64,000 nucleotides of DNA from Dipteris shenzhenensis (lineage: Eukaryota > Polypodiophyta > Polypodiopsida > Gleicheniales). Position 1 is the stretch's first letter; each line of letters opens with the position of its first letter. The notes beneath the pieces were generated by a model. It was not told the DNA's origin and did not search any database. It saw only the letters and a program-made list of their open reading frames with translations. The position numbers and the translations under genes were made by a program. The stretch lies in assembly GCA_047967505.1 (NCBI GenBank), contig CM106539.1. One strand, 5' to 3'. Below are positions 33,539 through 46,404 of the stretch, in pieces.

Positions 33539-36500
33539 TTAGGGTGGAGCGCAGTACTTAGTGGGATGCTGGGCCCAGTAGGGCGCACCTTCTCTGGAAA
33601 GCATGTCAGGGAGAATATTGGTGCTGTCCTTTTTCCATTCGACTTGGAAATCATACATTGAGAAAAACTCTTGTCATCTGGCAAGGCGGCCACGTCCAAT
33701 CTGCTTGTCAATCTTGCGCGTGCAGAAGGTTCGAAAATTCTGATTATCAGTGCACACAAGAAAAGGCTTATTGAGAATAAAGAGTTCCAATTTCTGGATG
33801 GCCTTTTTGACAGCGAGGATTTCTTTCTCAATCGAATGGTAGTTGCGTTCTGCTCCTTGGAAAATACCAGATCTGAAAGCACAAATTCGTTCCTGTTGGG
33901 GTTCAGTGCTTTCGAGCAAGATAGCTCCCCAGAACTCATCAGATGCATCAGTTTCAATGATGAGATTGGCATTAGCTGAGGGTATGGCTAATGGAGGCAG
34001 CGACTGGAGTTGCTGTTTGATATTTGCCAACGTAGTGGTTTGGGCTGGACCCCAGAGTGGGCCATCCTTGCGGAGGCAGAGTTGGAGAAGATAGCGATCT
34101 CGAGCCAGGTGCTGATAGAAAGGAGATATGTAATTCAAGCACCCAAGAAAGCGTTGAAGCTGATGGCGATCGCGAATCTCCGCAGGGAAAGCAGCAAGGG
34201 CTTTTAGCACATGATCCTGTAATTGAATTGTTCCATTAGTAATTAGTACTCCCAAGAAATCAATGGAGGCTTTACCAATTTGAATTTTGGAGGGAGAAAG
34301 AACGAGGCCCTTCTGTTGGAGCAGATCATGGATAACCTGGAGGTGCTGAAGATGAAGATGAGGATTTTTGGTGTAGATTAAGATGTCATCAATATACACT
34401 AAGCAAAATGCATGGTAGGGAGCAAAGATAGAGTCCATGTAGCGCTGGAATTCTACTGGTGCAGTTTTAAGGCCAAAAGGGAGCACTGTCCATTCGTAAA
34501 AGCCTTGGGGAACTACAAACCCTGTTTTATGCTGATCAGCAGGCAAGAGACCTATCTGCCAGAAGCCGGCTTTTAGATCTAACTTAGAGAAGATAGTGGC
34601 TCCACTGATTTGTTGCATTAAGTATTCCTTATTGGACAGAGGGTAAGAAATTGAAATCAGACACTTGTTGAGAGGTTTATAATTTATTACCAACCTCTTC
34701 TTACCTCGTTTTTGCTCTGAATGTTTGTTCACATAAAAGGCAGCAGCTGCCCATGCTGAGGTGGATTCCCTGATTAATCCCTGTCGCAATAATGTAGCAA
34801 TTTCCTCATTGCAGAGTTATCGGTCTTCAGCAGTAAAGCCATAAGGGCTCTCCTTATAAGGTTTAGCTCCTTCTCTAATAGGCAAGCCAATCTTGTGATG
34901 ATGTACATGCTTGAAGGCTTGTGGAGAATCACCACTGCAATGGTCAAGTAATTGTTGCTCCATTTCAGCAAGAGTATTACACAGCAAGAGAGTATGAGTT
35001 TGGCGGCGAAGCTGTTTGGCTGTGTCTTGGGCCACAAGATCTTTCACAAGATCTCGTAGTTCCTGATCAGTGAGTAGAGGTTGCGCATCCGGAGGAGGAC
35101 TGAATTCAGCAGGAATATGTGGAGGGGATGGCGTTGGCGAGGCACGGTATTGATCAGGGACTGGGCAATGGGGCGACATCTGATTAACAATGGTAAGATC
35201 TTCATCATACGGTCTCAGGACTTGGGTGACCTTGACACGAGCAGGAAGTTGCACAAGCTCATGATTAATAGTTAAAACCATAGTCTCAGTCGAGAAACCA
35301 AAAGGCAAATGTCGATTGAGGAAGTCGTTGCCAATAACCAGGTCAATTCCCTGTGACTCCAATTGATAGAAATTGATTTCAGTTGGATGCCCAGCTAAGG
35401 AAATGGAGATGTTGGAGGCATACCGTTTGCAAGCAATAACTCCCCCACCCATGGTGGATCCATGCATGTGATTGACTTCAGGAAGAGGCTCCCAGCAATA
35501 ACTAGGCAAAGCATTATATTTACAAATATTAAATCCAGAACCTGTATCTACCAAAGCAACCAAGGAATAGGGAGTAACACCTGGTGGTCTGAGAAGGACA
35601 GTAATGAGCCAGGTTTTCATAGTATTTCTGACTAGAGAAGCAGGGGAAGTGAAGAAATCGTGACAGGAAAATGCAGCAGGAGGAAGACCTACAGAACACT
35701 GGGTCAGATGAGTAGATACCTTCAGGTCAAGTGCATTCAAAGTCGAGGTTAACTGTGTACATTGTGCCAGAATGGTAGCTGTATGGGTTTTCAAAGTCAC
35801 AATATGATCCTGAAGTTGATGAAACGGGTTAGTACAAGAAGAAGAGGGGGCAGTGGTAAGAGTGTGTACAGGAACTTGGGTAAACGGAAAAGGGAGATAA
35901 TTATCAGGAGAATTATGGACAACATGAGGAGGTCGGAAAACAGAAGGTCCAGCAAAAGGGAGAGTAGTTTGTGGAGGAGGAACCAGGGAAGGAGGAAAAG
36001 GGAAAAAAGCAGGAGAGGGAATAGGTCGAGAAGGCCGTGGTGACGGAGAAGGCGGGAGAGGAAAATCTGTTATGTCGACAGGCCTATCAGAACCAGACTC
36101 GGAGTCGGAGCTTGCCAAGAGAGCAATAATATGCATTGGAGGCGTATTCATAAACAAACTGATCGCCGTATCCATACGCAAGGCTAATTGGCAAGTAAAG
36201 CACTTAGGAGTATCCGACTCTAAACATTCATATAAGGAGTCATAAGTGGCTCCTTGCGACACCACTTCCCAAGTATCTGGATCATTGACCAAACTGAAAA
36301 ATCCCTTAAGCTGCTTCTGTTGAGAAGTCTTCGGTTGTTGTGGACAATCCTTTGCAAAATGGCCCTTCTTGCACAAATGAAACAACCGGAAGAAGAACCT
36401 GAAGCAGGACAACGCTTGCGAAGAAAGCGTTGGGGTCGGCGTTGATAGCGACGGCGCCAATGCAGCTTGCGGAGGCGCGGGAAAGAACTTGCTTTATCAC

Positions 36501-39222
36501 AAGAGCATTGGGATTTCGTGAAAGAAGCTCGTCGGCGAGAAGCAGAGTGTCGTGCGAGATAGCCCGAGGAGGATGTAGAACAAAAATCATGATGTCCTAC
36601 AAACTGCTGACAAATAGATGGAGAAACCAGACTAATTTTCGTGATGTTGTTCTTGAGCGAATACTCTGTACACTGCTTGCGGATATAAACCTGAACAAAC
36701 TGGAAAAGATTAGCAAATGTAAAATCAGCCACAGGTTTATGTACCTCAGTCGGCTGATTGTTGATATTGAGAATCTTTGTCTGGCCTTCAATGAGAGAGT
36801 TCACCGCTTCACCAAGTTTATGTGGAAGGCTAAAGAGATAGTGGCGCTTGGCGGAGACGTTAGCAAAAATGCCGGCCCGATAAACCAATTGTTCGGCGTG
36901 AGCATTGTATTGGGCTAACTGAAAGAGATCACAGAGCTTCAGAGCAAAGAATTCATTTGAAGCCTGAGCGCGATCATCGGTGAATGTGGGCAGGAACTGA
37001 TTGGTGATGGCTGCAATCAAAGCATCAGGTGCATTTGCTTGTTGGTGTGCATCCTGACTGCTAAAAATCTGTTCCTTAGATTCCTCTGATAGGAATTCCC
37101 ACCAATTGGCAAGGATGCCAGTAAACCCTTTGGTTGTTTCCACAGCCGCATCGCGAGGAGACCATTTATATACATTGACCAGTGACATCATATGCCCATA
37201 AAATATCTTTAAAATATCCTTAATAGCTTGGGGCGACGCACCATCCAAATTAAGCACATACCCTGGAAAAGCTTTATGTTGCAGGCGGAAACGCAGTTCA
37301 CCTGCTTCATTGAGGGTCCCATCAGTATACTCCGGCATTTGCTGATATTCAGGCATCTTGGGTACACGACCATGAGCATTGGGAAAAAGGAAGCTTGGAC
37401 CACTGGTAGGTTCCTCTTTGACTCCGCCTTGGTTGATGAGAGTAGGCACAGAATTGGGCTGAGGCACAGGAGACATACGAGGAACAAGAGGGGGTGCATG
37501 AGGAAGCAGAGGATGGTCATCACTATCAAAGTATGAATCAGGATCAGCTGGATGATCCGATCCGATTGGTCCGGGGGCAGGATGAGGAAGCAAAGGAAAG
37601 AAAAGATCAGGCTTAAGAGGAATAACTCCTCTAAGGGGAGGCCGAACAGCTGTGATGTCGGCATTATCCTGCTCCGTCCACCTAAACGCCCGGATGATGG
37701 GATGGCTGGAATCAAGCCATTCTGCAGCCTGTTCAGCATTGTAAGGCAGCTGGTCTGTAAGTTCACAACCGTCAAGATAAGAAGGAAGAGTAATCATACA
37801 GAGGGGATGAAAGTTATACTGAAGAGGAGGAGCAGCATCAGAGGGTGGAAGGCTATATTGAACAGCAGTAGAAGGGGGAGCAGGGGAGCAAGAGATAGGA
37901 TATACAGGAGCAGCAAGGGCCGAAATAATTTTGTCGGCTAGCTTGGCCAAAGCAAGCTGCAGATTATAAAGAGCTAGGCGACACTCATCCAGGCTAGACT
38001 GGACTTGAATGTTGTGGGTGTTGCAGCAGTTCAGCTGCTGTTGTTCGACAGGAACCTGTGATAATGGCACGGATGGTGTAACAACAGCAAAAGGAGAAGA
38101 GATAAGCTTACTATCATTATCCAGTGCCTCTTGATAGCCGGGAAGGGACGGCCATTCGGTAGGCTGAAACATCATGAGGGGAACTTTATGAGTGACAGCC
38201 TCAAAGTTAGATTGGATGTGAGGCACATGATTGACTGCAGTCTCTCGGCGGTACTGGAGACTGGCATCAGTGGGAAACTGAGAAGCAGCTGTTTGGGACA
38301 CCCAATCACGGACCGCTTCGATGCGAGCAGAACTCTCAGGAACTTCAGAAGGAGGAGTACTGCTAATCGAAATATGAGACGAAGCGGGAAAGGCCAGGCG
38401 CATAACCTTCTTCGTATGATCACCAGAACGGCGCCGGACAATGGCACGAGTTGGTGTGTCTTCGATCATATACGGTGCTTCTTGAGAATCAACTTCATTG
38501 ACTATCTGTTGATAGTCCATGTCCCATTCAGCAAGCATGGGAAGTGCATCGAACTTGAACCGCGTTACCTCCGCATTGGTGGCTCCATAGAGAATGCATT
38601 CGTTAGGGGAGCGGATATTGCGAGGAATTGGATTAATAGTGAAAACGAGGTAGTTAATGCAACGGACATGAATAGCGCAGTGCTTGGACCTGGGTTTCAT
38701 TTGCAGCCCTTTAACATGCACATACAAACGAAGGGCTGTAGAAAGGTGAGGATCTGCCAAGGACATCTTAAAATTGGGATATACAACCGTATATACAGGT
38801 TCCTTGTTAAGGGAACCATGGACAAGACCAATACGAGCGGCTTTTATAGACAAATGACGGGTATCAACCAGACTAACCATGCAAGTGGCGTTAACGCCAG
38901 ATCGAAACAAAGGCTCAATAGCCAACAGAAAACAACCGTAATGGATATATTGATAACCAGACCGAGTAAACGAATCTATCTCAGACTGGGAGAAGAGAGC
39001 AAGATAGACGCCTGTATTGCCTTCATCGGCAATATTGATACACACTTCGGATATTTTAATATGGCGAAGTGTCTTATACTGAAACAGCGAAAATTTATAG
39101 ACCTCTTCCGGATCTATGATAGGGAGGTTCCAAGAATGCTTGGACTCCGTAAGTTCAGTGGTAGTGGAGGCGGAGCGGGGAGAAGAGATGCGAGCAGACA
39201 AAGCACGGAAGAGCTTGGTCAT
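33539..39222 (-). pseudogene. Endogenous caulimovirid block c: full-length polyprotein (type A)
   Basis: Complete unit in length, movement protein ATG at 39222 to stop at 33539. All domains present: movement protein, linker, capsid, zinc knuckle, protease (DTGS ~35540-35555), RT (YIDDIL ~34380-34400), RNase H. Breaks: a one-base deletion inside the zinc knuckle near 36371, a TAA just after AEDR near 34817 (Gln codon in relatives), and a TGA near 33674 replacing Trp in RNase H. Otherwise the frame is open for 1044, 547 and 371 codons in the three parts. Non-functional as it stands. Confidence 0.92.
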
Positions 39223-39369
39223 CGTGATAAATAGAACAACGTTACAGAAACTGGCTTCACACGTCACGCTAGTGCTCAACCACGGAAACGGCACCTCTGG
39301 CCTGAAGGGGGGAGCGGCAGCGACAGGGTCCCAGACACTCTTCGAGTGAAACACAACAACAATAACGAG

Positions 39370-39381
39370 GCTCTGATACCA
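39370..39381 (-). promoter_or_regulatory. Viral primer-binding site, block c
   Basis: Minus strand TGGTATCAGAGC, identical to the tRNA-Met-complementary sequence, 148 bp upstream of the movement protein ATG. The viral leader normally found upstream is replaced a few bases away by a capsid fragment. Confidence 0.9.
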
Positions 39382-39384
39382 AAA

Positions 39385-39979
39385 GACATCATATGCCCAT
39401 AAAAAATCTTCAAAATATCCTTGATGGCTTGGGGAGAAGCACCATCCAAATTAAGCACGTACCCTGGAAAGGATTTGTGTTGCAGACGGAAACGAAGTTC
39501 GCCTGCTTCGTTGAGGGTCCCGTCCGTATACTCCGGCATCTGCTGATATTCAGGCATCTTGGGTACACGACCAGGAGAATTGGGGAAGAGCGGACTTGGA
39601 CCACTGGCAGGTTCCTCTTTGACTGCGCCTTGGTTCATGAGAGTAGGCACAGAATTGGGCTGAGGCACAGGAGACATACGAGGAACAAGAGGGGGTGCAT
39701 GAGGAAGCAGAGGATGGTCATCACTATCAGAGTCTGAATCAGGATCAGCTGGATGATCCGATCCGATTGGTCCGGGGGTAGGATGAGGAAGCAAAGGAAA
39801 GAAAAGATCAGGCTCAAGAGGAATAACTCCTCCAAGGGGAGGCCGAACAGCTGTGATGTCGGCATTATCCTGCTCCGTCCACCTAAACGCCCGGATGATG
39901 GGATGGCTGGGATCAAGCCATTCTGCAGCCTGTTCAGCATTGTAAGGCAGCTGGTCTGTAACTTCACAACCGTCAAGAT
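39385..39979 (-). pseudogene. Endogenous caulimovirid block d: stray linker/capsid fragment (type B)
   Basis: About 595 bp of linker and capsid N-terminal sequence (LPYNAEQAAEWLDPSHP to the YGHMMS region), open in frame. It is wedged between the leader of block e and the PBS of block c. Its sequence matches type B (for example 44220-44800) better than neighbouring type A. Both ends join at short shared motifs: TATC near 39977-39980 and TGTC near 39385-39388. Confidence 0.85.
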
Positions 39980-40525
39980 ACAAAAGACAACACGCTTGCC
40001 GATACTCACGTCTGCTCAGATATGGTAGACGAAACGATTACCGATAACGATACCGAGAGGGATAGCGAAATGGAACTGAGGAGACGATACGACAATGAGA
40101 AGGAGATAGCGAGGATACGGCGTTTTAGGGCGAGACTCACAGGTGGGGTTGGAGCGAGAGGAAGCGAACATGGGAGAGTAGAAGATCCGGATAGGCGATT
40201 TCTTAGCTTCAAGTGCAGAGGCGAGCGAAGGCATAAGAAAAACAGAACAAAGACAAGAGACTTGAAGATTGGAAGACTACAAGCTTGTATTGCCGAGGAG
40301 GAGAGAAATGTTTACAAGAGGACTCTAGGCAGACTCTGCCCGGGAATGAAGGACTTGGGTCCTTTATATACAATTGTGGGCAAGAGAATACCAGTGCTTG
40401 TGTGCAATCCAGGGGGCTACTTTTGCAAACCGGGGGCGTTAGTGGTTTGGAAAAAGTGAAGGTCTTATCTGGCATGCCAGACAGTGTCTATTCACTGTAC
40501 ACTTTTGTTAGTGGAAGTACAAATG
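39980..40525 (-). promoter_or_regulatory. Caulimovirid promoter and leader (block e)
   Basis: Palindrome 40468-40481, TATA (reverse complement) 40362-40370, leader frame 40234 to 40016, and leader end with TCGGCAAGCG. The leader is broken at the start of the PBS, where block d begins. Sequence is close to the type A leaders although the adjacent RNase H is type B. Confidence 0.82.
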
Positions 40526-43500
40526 TTAGGGCGGAGCACAGTACTTAGTGGGATGTTGGGCCCAATAGGGCGCACCTTCTCCGAAAAGCATATCGGGGAG
40601 AATATTGGTACTGCCCTTTTTCCATTCAACCTGAAAATCACACATAGCAAAGAATTCTTGCCATCTGGCAAGACGGCCGCGTCCAATCTGCTTATCAATC
40701 TTTCGAGTGCAGAAGGTACGGAAATTCTGATTATCTGTGCGTACAAGAAAAGGCTTATTCAGGATGAAGAGTTCCAATTTTTGGATTGCCTTTTTGACGG
40801 CCAAAATCTCTTTTTCGATTGAATGATAGTTGCGCTCGGCTCCTTGGAAAATACCAGATCGGAAAGCACAAATACGTTCTTGCTGTGGAGCTGTGCTTTC
40901 AAGTAAGATCGCACCCCAGAACTCATCAGATGCATCGGTTTTAATGATGAGGTTAGCGTTGACAGAAGGGATAGCTAATGGCGGTAAAGACTGGAGGTGT
41001 TGTTTGATATTTGCTAGAGCAGTGGATTGGGCTGGACCCCAGACTGGACTCCAGACTGGACCATCCTTGCGTAGGCAGAGTTGAAGGAGATAGCGATCTC
41101 GGGCCAGGTGTCGGGCCAGGTGCTGATAGAAAGGGGCAATATAATTCAAGCACCCAAGAAAGGGTTGGAGTTGATGACGATCCCGGATCTCCGCAGGGAA
41201 AGCAGCAAGGGCTTTTAAAACATGGTCCTGTAGTTGAATTGCTCCATTAGTGATTAGAACCCCTAAGAAGTCAATAGATGCTTTACCAATTTGAATTTTG
41301 GAGGGAGAAAGAACCAGGCCCTTTTGTTGGAGGAGATCATGGATAACCTGGAGGTGCTGCAAATGGAGATGAGGATTTTTGCTATAGATGAAGATGTCAT
41401 CAATATAAACTAAGCAAAATGCATGATAGGGAGCGAAGATTGAATCCATGTAGCGCTGGAATTCCACTGGTGCAGTTTTCAGGCCAAAGGGAAGCACTGT
41501 CCATTCATAAAAGCCTTGGGGGACCACAAACCCAGTTTTGTACTGGTCCTCAGGCAAGAGGCCTATCTGCCAGAAGCCAGCTTTAAGATCTAACTTAGAA
41601 AATATCGTGGCTCCGCTGATCTGTTGCATTAAATATTTCTTATTGGGTAGAGGATAAGAAATTGGAATGAGACACTTATTGAGAGGTTTATAATTTATGA
41701 CTAACCTCTTCTTACCCCTTTTGTGCTCCGAATGTTTGTTCACATAAAATGCAGCAGCTGCCCAAGCAGATGTGGATTTCCTGATTAATCCCTGTTGTAA
41801 TAAAGCAGCAATCTCCTCATTACAGAGTTGTCGATCTTCAGCAGTAAAACCATAAGGGCTTTCTTTATATGGTTTAGCGCCTTCTTTAATTGGCAAGCCA
41901 ATCCGATGATGATGTACATGTTTGAAGGCTTGTGGCGAATCACCGCTACAATGTTGGAGTAATTGTTGCTCCATCTCAGCAAGAGTATTACATAGCAAGA
42001 GAGTATGAGTCTGGCGGCGAAGCTGTTTGGCTGTATCCTGAGCCACAAGATCGTTGACGAGATCGCGGAGTTCCTGATCAGTAAGGAGAGGTTGCGCATC
42101 CGAAGGAGGACTGAACTCAGCAGGAGGATGCGGAGGAGATGGCGTGGGTGACGCACGATATTGATCAGGGACTGGGCAATGTGGCGACATCTGATTGACG
42201 ATGGCAAGATCCTCCTCATAAGGTTTTAAGACTTGGGAGACCTTGACACGAGCATGAATTTGTACATGCTCCTGATTGATAGTTAGAACCATTGTCTCCG
42301 TAGAGAAACCGAAAGGCAAATGTCGATTGAGGAAGTCGTTACCAATAACCAGGTCAATCCCTTGTGATTCCAATTGATAGAAATTGATTTCAGTTGGATG
42401 CCCAGCCAAGGAAATGGAGATGTTGGAGGCATACCGTTTGCAAGCAATAACACCTCCGCCCATAGTAGAACCGTGCATGTGATCGACTTCAGGAAGAGGT
42501 TCCCAACAGTAGGTAGGCAAAGCATTATATTTGCAAATATTGAAGCCGGAACCTGTATCTACTAAAGCAACCAAAGAATAGGGAGTAACACCTGGTGGTC
42601 GGAGAAGGACAGAAATAAGCCAGGTTTTCATAGTATTTCGGACTGGGGAAGCAGGAGAAGTGAAGAAATCCTGACAAGCAAAGGCAGCAGGCGGAAGACC
42701 TGAAGAACACTGAGTGAGATGAGTGGAAACCTTCTGATCAAGCGCATTAAGTGTAGACGTTAACTGTGTACATTGCGCCAGAATGGTAGCCGTATGGGTC
42801 TTCAAGGTCGTGAGATTCTCCTGAAGCTTATGAAACTGATTAGTACAAGTAGTAAGAGACGGGGAAGTTGTAAGAGTTTGTACAGGAATTTGGGTAAAAG
42901 GAGGAGGAAGGTAACTAGGCGAAGGATCAGAGGGAGTATGGACAAAGTGAGGAGGACGAAAAACAGAGGGTCCACCAAAAGGGAGAGTAGTTGGTGGAAG
43001 AGGAACCAGGGAAGGAGGAAAAGGGAAAAAGGCTGGAGAGGGAATAGGTCGAGAGGGTCGTGGTGGTAGCGAAGGCGGCAAAGGGAAATCTGTAATGTCG
43101 AGAGGTCTATCAGAACCAGAGTCGGAGTTGGAGCTTGCCAAGAGATCAATAATATTCATCGAAGAGTATTCATAAACAAACTTATCTCTGAATCCATAGG
43201 CAAGGCTAATTGACAAGCCAAGCAATCGGGAGTGTCCGACTCGGAGTATTCATACAAAGAATCATCAGTGGCGCCTTGAGACACAACTTCCCAATTATGC
43301 GGATCATCCACCAAACGGAAAAATCCTTTTAGTTGCTTCTGTTGAGGAGTCTTCGGTTCTTGAGGACAATCTTTAGCAAAGTGGCCTTTTTTGCCACAAA
43401 TAAAACAACCAGAAGAAGATCCTGACGAAAGACGACGCTTGCGCAGAAAGCGTTGGGGTCGGCGTTGATAGCGACGGCGCCAATGTATTTTTCGGAGGCG

Positions 43501-46242
43501 CGGAAAAGTATTAGACCCACTACAAGAGCACTGAGATTTCTTGAAAGAAGCTCGTCGTTTAGAAGCAGAGTGGCGTGCGAAAGAGCTCGCAGAAGATGTA
43601 GAACAGAAGTCATGATGGCCCACAAACTGCTGACTGATAGAAGGCGAAACCAGACTAATTTCCTTGATCTTGTTCTTCAGTGTATACTCTGTACACTGCT
43701 TTCTGATATAAACCTGAACAAGCTGAAAAAGATTAGCGAATGTAAAATCAGCCACAGTTTTATGTACCTCTGTGGGTTGATTGTTGATGTTCAGGATCTT
43801 GGTTTGGCCTTCAATGAGAGAATTAACCGCTTCACCAAGCTTATGGGGAAGACTGAACAGATAATGGCGCTTGGCGGAGACGTCAGCAAAGATGCCAGCC
43901 CTATAAACTAATTGTTGGGCATGGGCATTGTATTGGGCTAACTGAAAGAGGTCGCACAGCTTAAGAGCAAAGAATTCGTTGGAAGCCTGCGCTCGATCAT
44001 CAGTAAATATGGGCAGAAACTGATTGGTGATGGCGGCAATCAGGGCATCAGGTGCATTCGCTTGTTGCGTATCCTGACTGCTAAAAATCTGTTCCTTAGA
44101 TTGCTCAGACAAGAATTCCCACCAATTGGCAAGGATGCCAGTAAACCCTTTGGTTGTTTCCACAGCCACATCGCGAGGAGACCATTTATATACATTGACC
44201 AGCGACATCATATGCCCATAAAAAATCTTCAAAATATTCTTGATGGCTTGGGGAGAAGCACCATCCAAATTAAGCACGTACCCTGGAAAGGATTTGTGTT
44301 GCAGACGGAAACGAAGTTCGCCTGCTTCGTTGAGGGTCCCGTCCGTATACTCCGGCATCTGCTGATATTCAGGCATCTTGGGTACACGACCAGGAGAATT
44401 GGGGAAGAGCGGACTTGGACCATTGGCAGATTCCTCTTTGACTGCGCCTTGGTTCATGAGAGTAGGCACAGAATTGGGCTGAGGCACATGAGACATACGA
44501 GGAACAAGAGGGGGTGCATGAGGAAGCAGAGGATGGTCATCACTATCAAAGTCTGAATCAGGATCAGCTGGATGATCCGATCCGATTGGTCCGGGGGCAA
44601 GATGAGGAAGCAAAGGAAAGAAAAGATCAGGCTCAAGAGGAATAACTCCTCCAAGGGGAGGCCGAACAGCTGTGATGTCGGCATTATCCTGCTCCGTCCA
44701 CCTAAACGCCCGGATGATGGGATGGCTGGGATCAAGCCATTCTGCAGCCTTTTCAGCATTGTAAGGCAGCTGGTCTGTAACTTCACAACCGTCAAGATAA
44801 GAAGGAAGAGTAATCATACAGAGGGGATGAAAGTTATACTGAAGAGGAGGAGCAGCATCAGGGGGGGGAAGAGTATAGGAAACAGCAGCAGAAGGACAAG
44901 GGACAGGATATACAGGAGTAGCAAGAGCCGAAGTAAGCTTGTCGTCGAGCTTAGCTAGAGCAAGCTGCAGATTATAAAGAGCTAAGCGACACTCATCCAG
45001 GCTGGACTGTACTTGAATGTTATGGGCATTACACCAGTTCAGCTGCTGTTGCTCGACAGGAACTTGAGATAATGGGACAGATGGTGAAACAACAGCAAAA
45101 GGGGAAGAGATAAGCTTACTGTCAGTATCGACGGCCTCTTGATAGCGGGAAAGGGACGGCCATTCGGTAGGCTGAAACATCATGAGGGGCACTTTATGTG
45201 TGATGGCCTCAAAGTTGGATTGGATGTGAGGCACATGGTTAACGGCAGTCTCACGGCGGTCCTGGAGACTAGCATCACTGGGAAACTGGGAAGCAGCTAT
45301 TTGAGACACCCAATCACGCACCGCTTCCATTCGAGCAGAACTCTCAGGCAGAGGAGAAACTTCAGATGGAGGAGTACTGCTAATGGAAATATGGGAGGAA
45401 GCGGGAAAAGCCAGACGCATAACCTTCTTTGAGTGATCACCAGAACGGCGCCGGACAATTGCACGAGTTGGTGTGTCTTCGATCGTGTACGAAACGTCTT
45501 CCTGAGAATCCACTTCATTGACTATCTGTTGATAGTCCATGTCCCATTCAGCAGGCATGGGAACTGCATCGAACTTAAACCGAGTCACCTCTGCATTGGT
45601 GGCTCCATAAAGAATGCATTCGTCAGGGGAGCGGATATTGCGAGGGATCGGATTGATCGTGGACACCAGGTAGTTGATGCAACGGACATGAATCGCACAA
45701 TGTTCCGACCTGGGTTTCATCTGCAGCCCTTTGACATGGACATACAAATGGAGGGCTGTGGAGAGATGAGGATCTGTCAAAGACATCTTGAAGTTGGGAT
45801 AAACAACAGTATATACAAGTTCTTTATTTAAAGAACCATGGACAAGACCAATCCTAGCGGCTTTAATAGACAGATGACGAGTATTAACCAGACTAACCAT
45901 GCAGGTGGCGTTAACGCCAGACCGAAACAATGGTTCGATGGCTAACACGAAACAGCCATAGTGAATATATTGGTAACCGGATCGAGTGAAGGACTCGATC
46001 TCGGACTGGGAAAAGAGAGGGAGATAGATGCCCGTATTGCCTTCATCGGCAATATTAATACACACTTCGGATATCTTAATATGGCGAGGCGCCTTGTACT
46101 GAAACATCGAAAATTTATAGACCTCTTCCGGATCTATGATAGGGAGGTTCCAAGAATGCTTGGACTCCGTAAGTTCAGTGGTAGTGGAGGCAGAGCGGGG
46201 AGAAGAGATGCGAGCAGACAAAGCACGGAAGAGCTTGGCCAT
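40526..46242 (-). pseudogene. Endogenous caulimovirid block e: near-intact polyprotein (A/B mosaic)
   Basis: Best preserved copy. Movement protein ATG at 46242; open through movement protein, linker, capsid and zinc knuckle (~43366-43411) to 43156. It then continues in another frame from ~43225 through protease (DTGS ~42551-42563), RT (YIDDIF ~41394-41411) and RNase H to 40526. One visible break: a single-base loss near 43163 relative to the copy at ~55418. Two in-frame short duplications sit in the RT-RNase H connection (~41047-41065 and ~41100-41115). The first ~200 bp of the movement protein match type A, the rest type B. Total length ~1,900 codons. Confidence 0.92.
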
Positions 46243-46391
46243 CGTGATAAACAGAACAACGTTACAGAAACTGGCTTCACACGTCACGCTAGTGCTCAAC
46301 CACGGAAACGGCACCTCTGGCCTGAAGGGGGGAGCGGCAGCGACAGGGTTTTTCAGACACTGTTCGAGTGAAACACAACCACAATAACGAG

Positions 46392-46403
46392 GCTCTGATA
46401 CCA
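46392..46403 (-). promoter_or_regulatory. Viral primer-binding site, block e
   Basis: Minus strand TGGTATCAGAGC, intact, 150 bp upstream of the movement protein ATG. The viral sequence stops a base or two beyond it, and the next block is in the opposite orientation. Confidence 0.9.
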
Positions 46404-46404
46404 A

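Noticed and set aside
26903-46404. Tandem viral units read as a Ty3/gypsy retrotransposon with LTRs
   Set aside because: No integrase anywhere, no LTR-length terminal repeats, a movement protein at the N-terminus, and units joined through a single promoter/PBS region.
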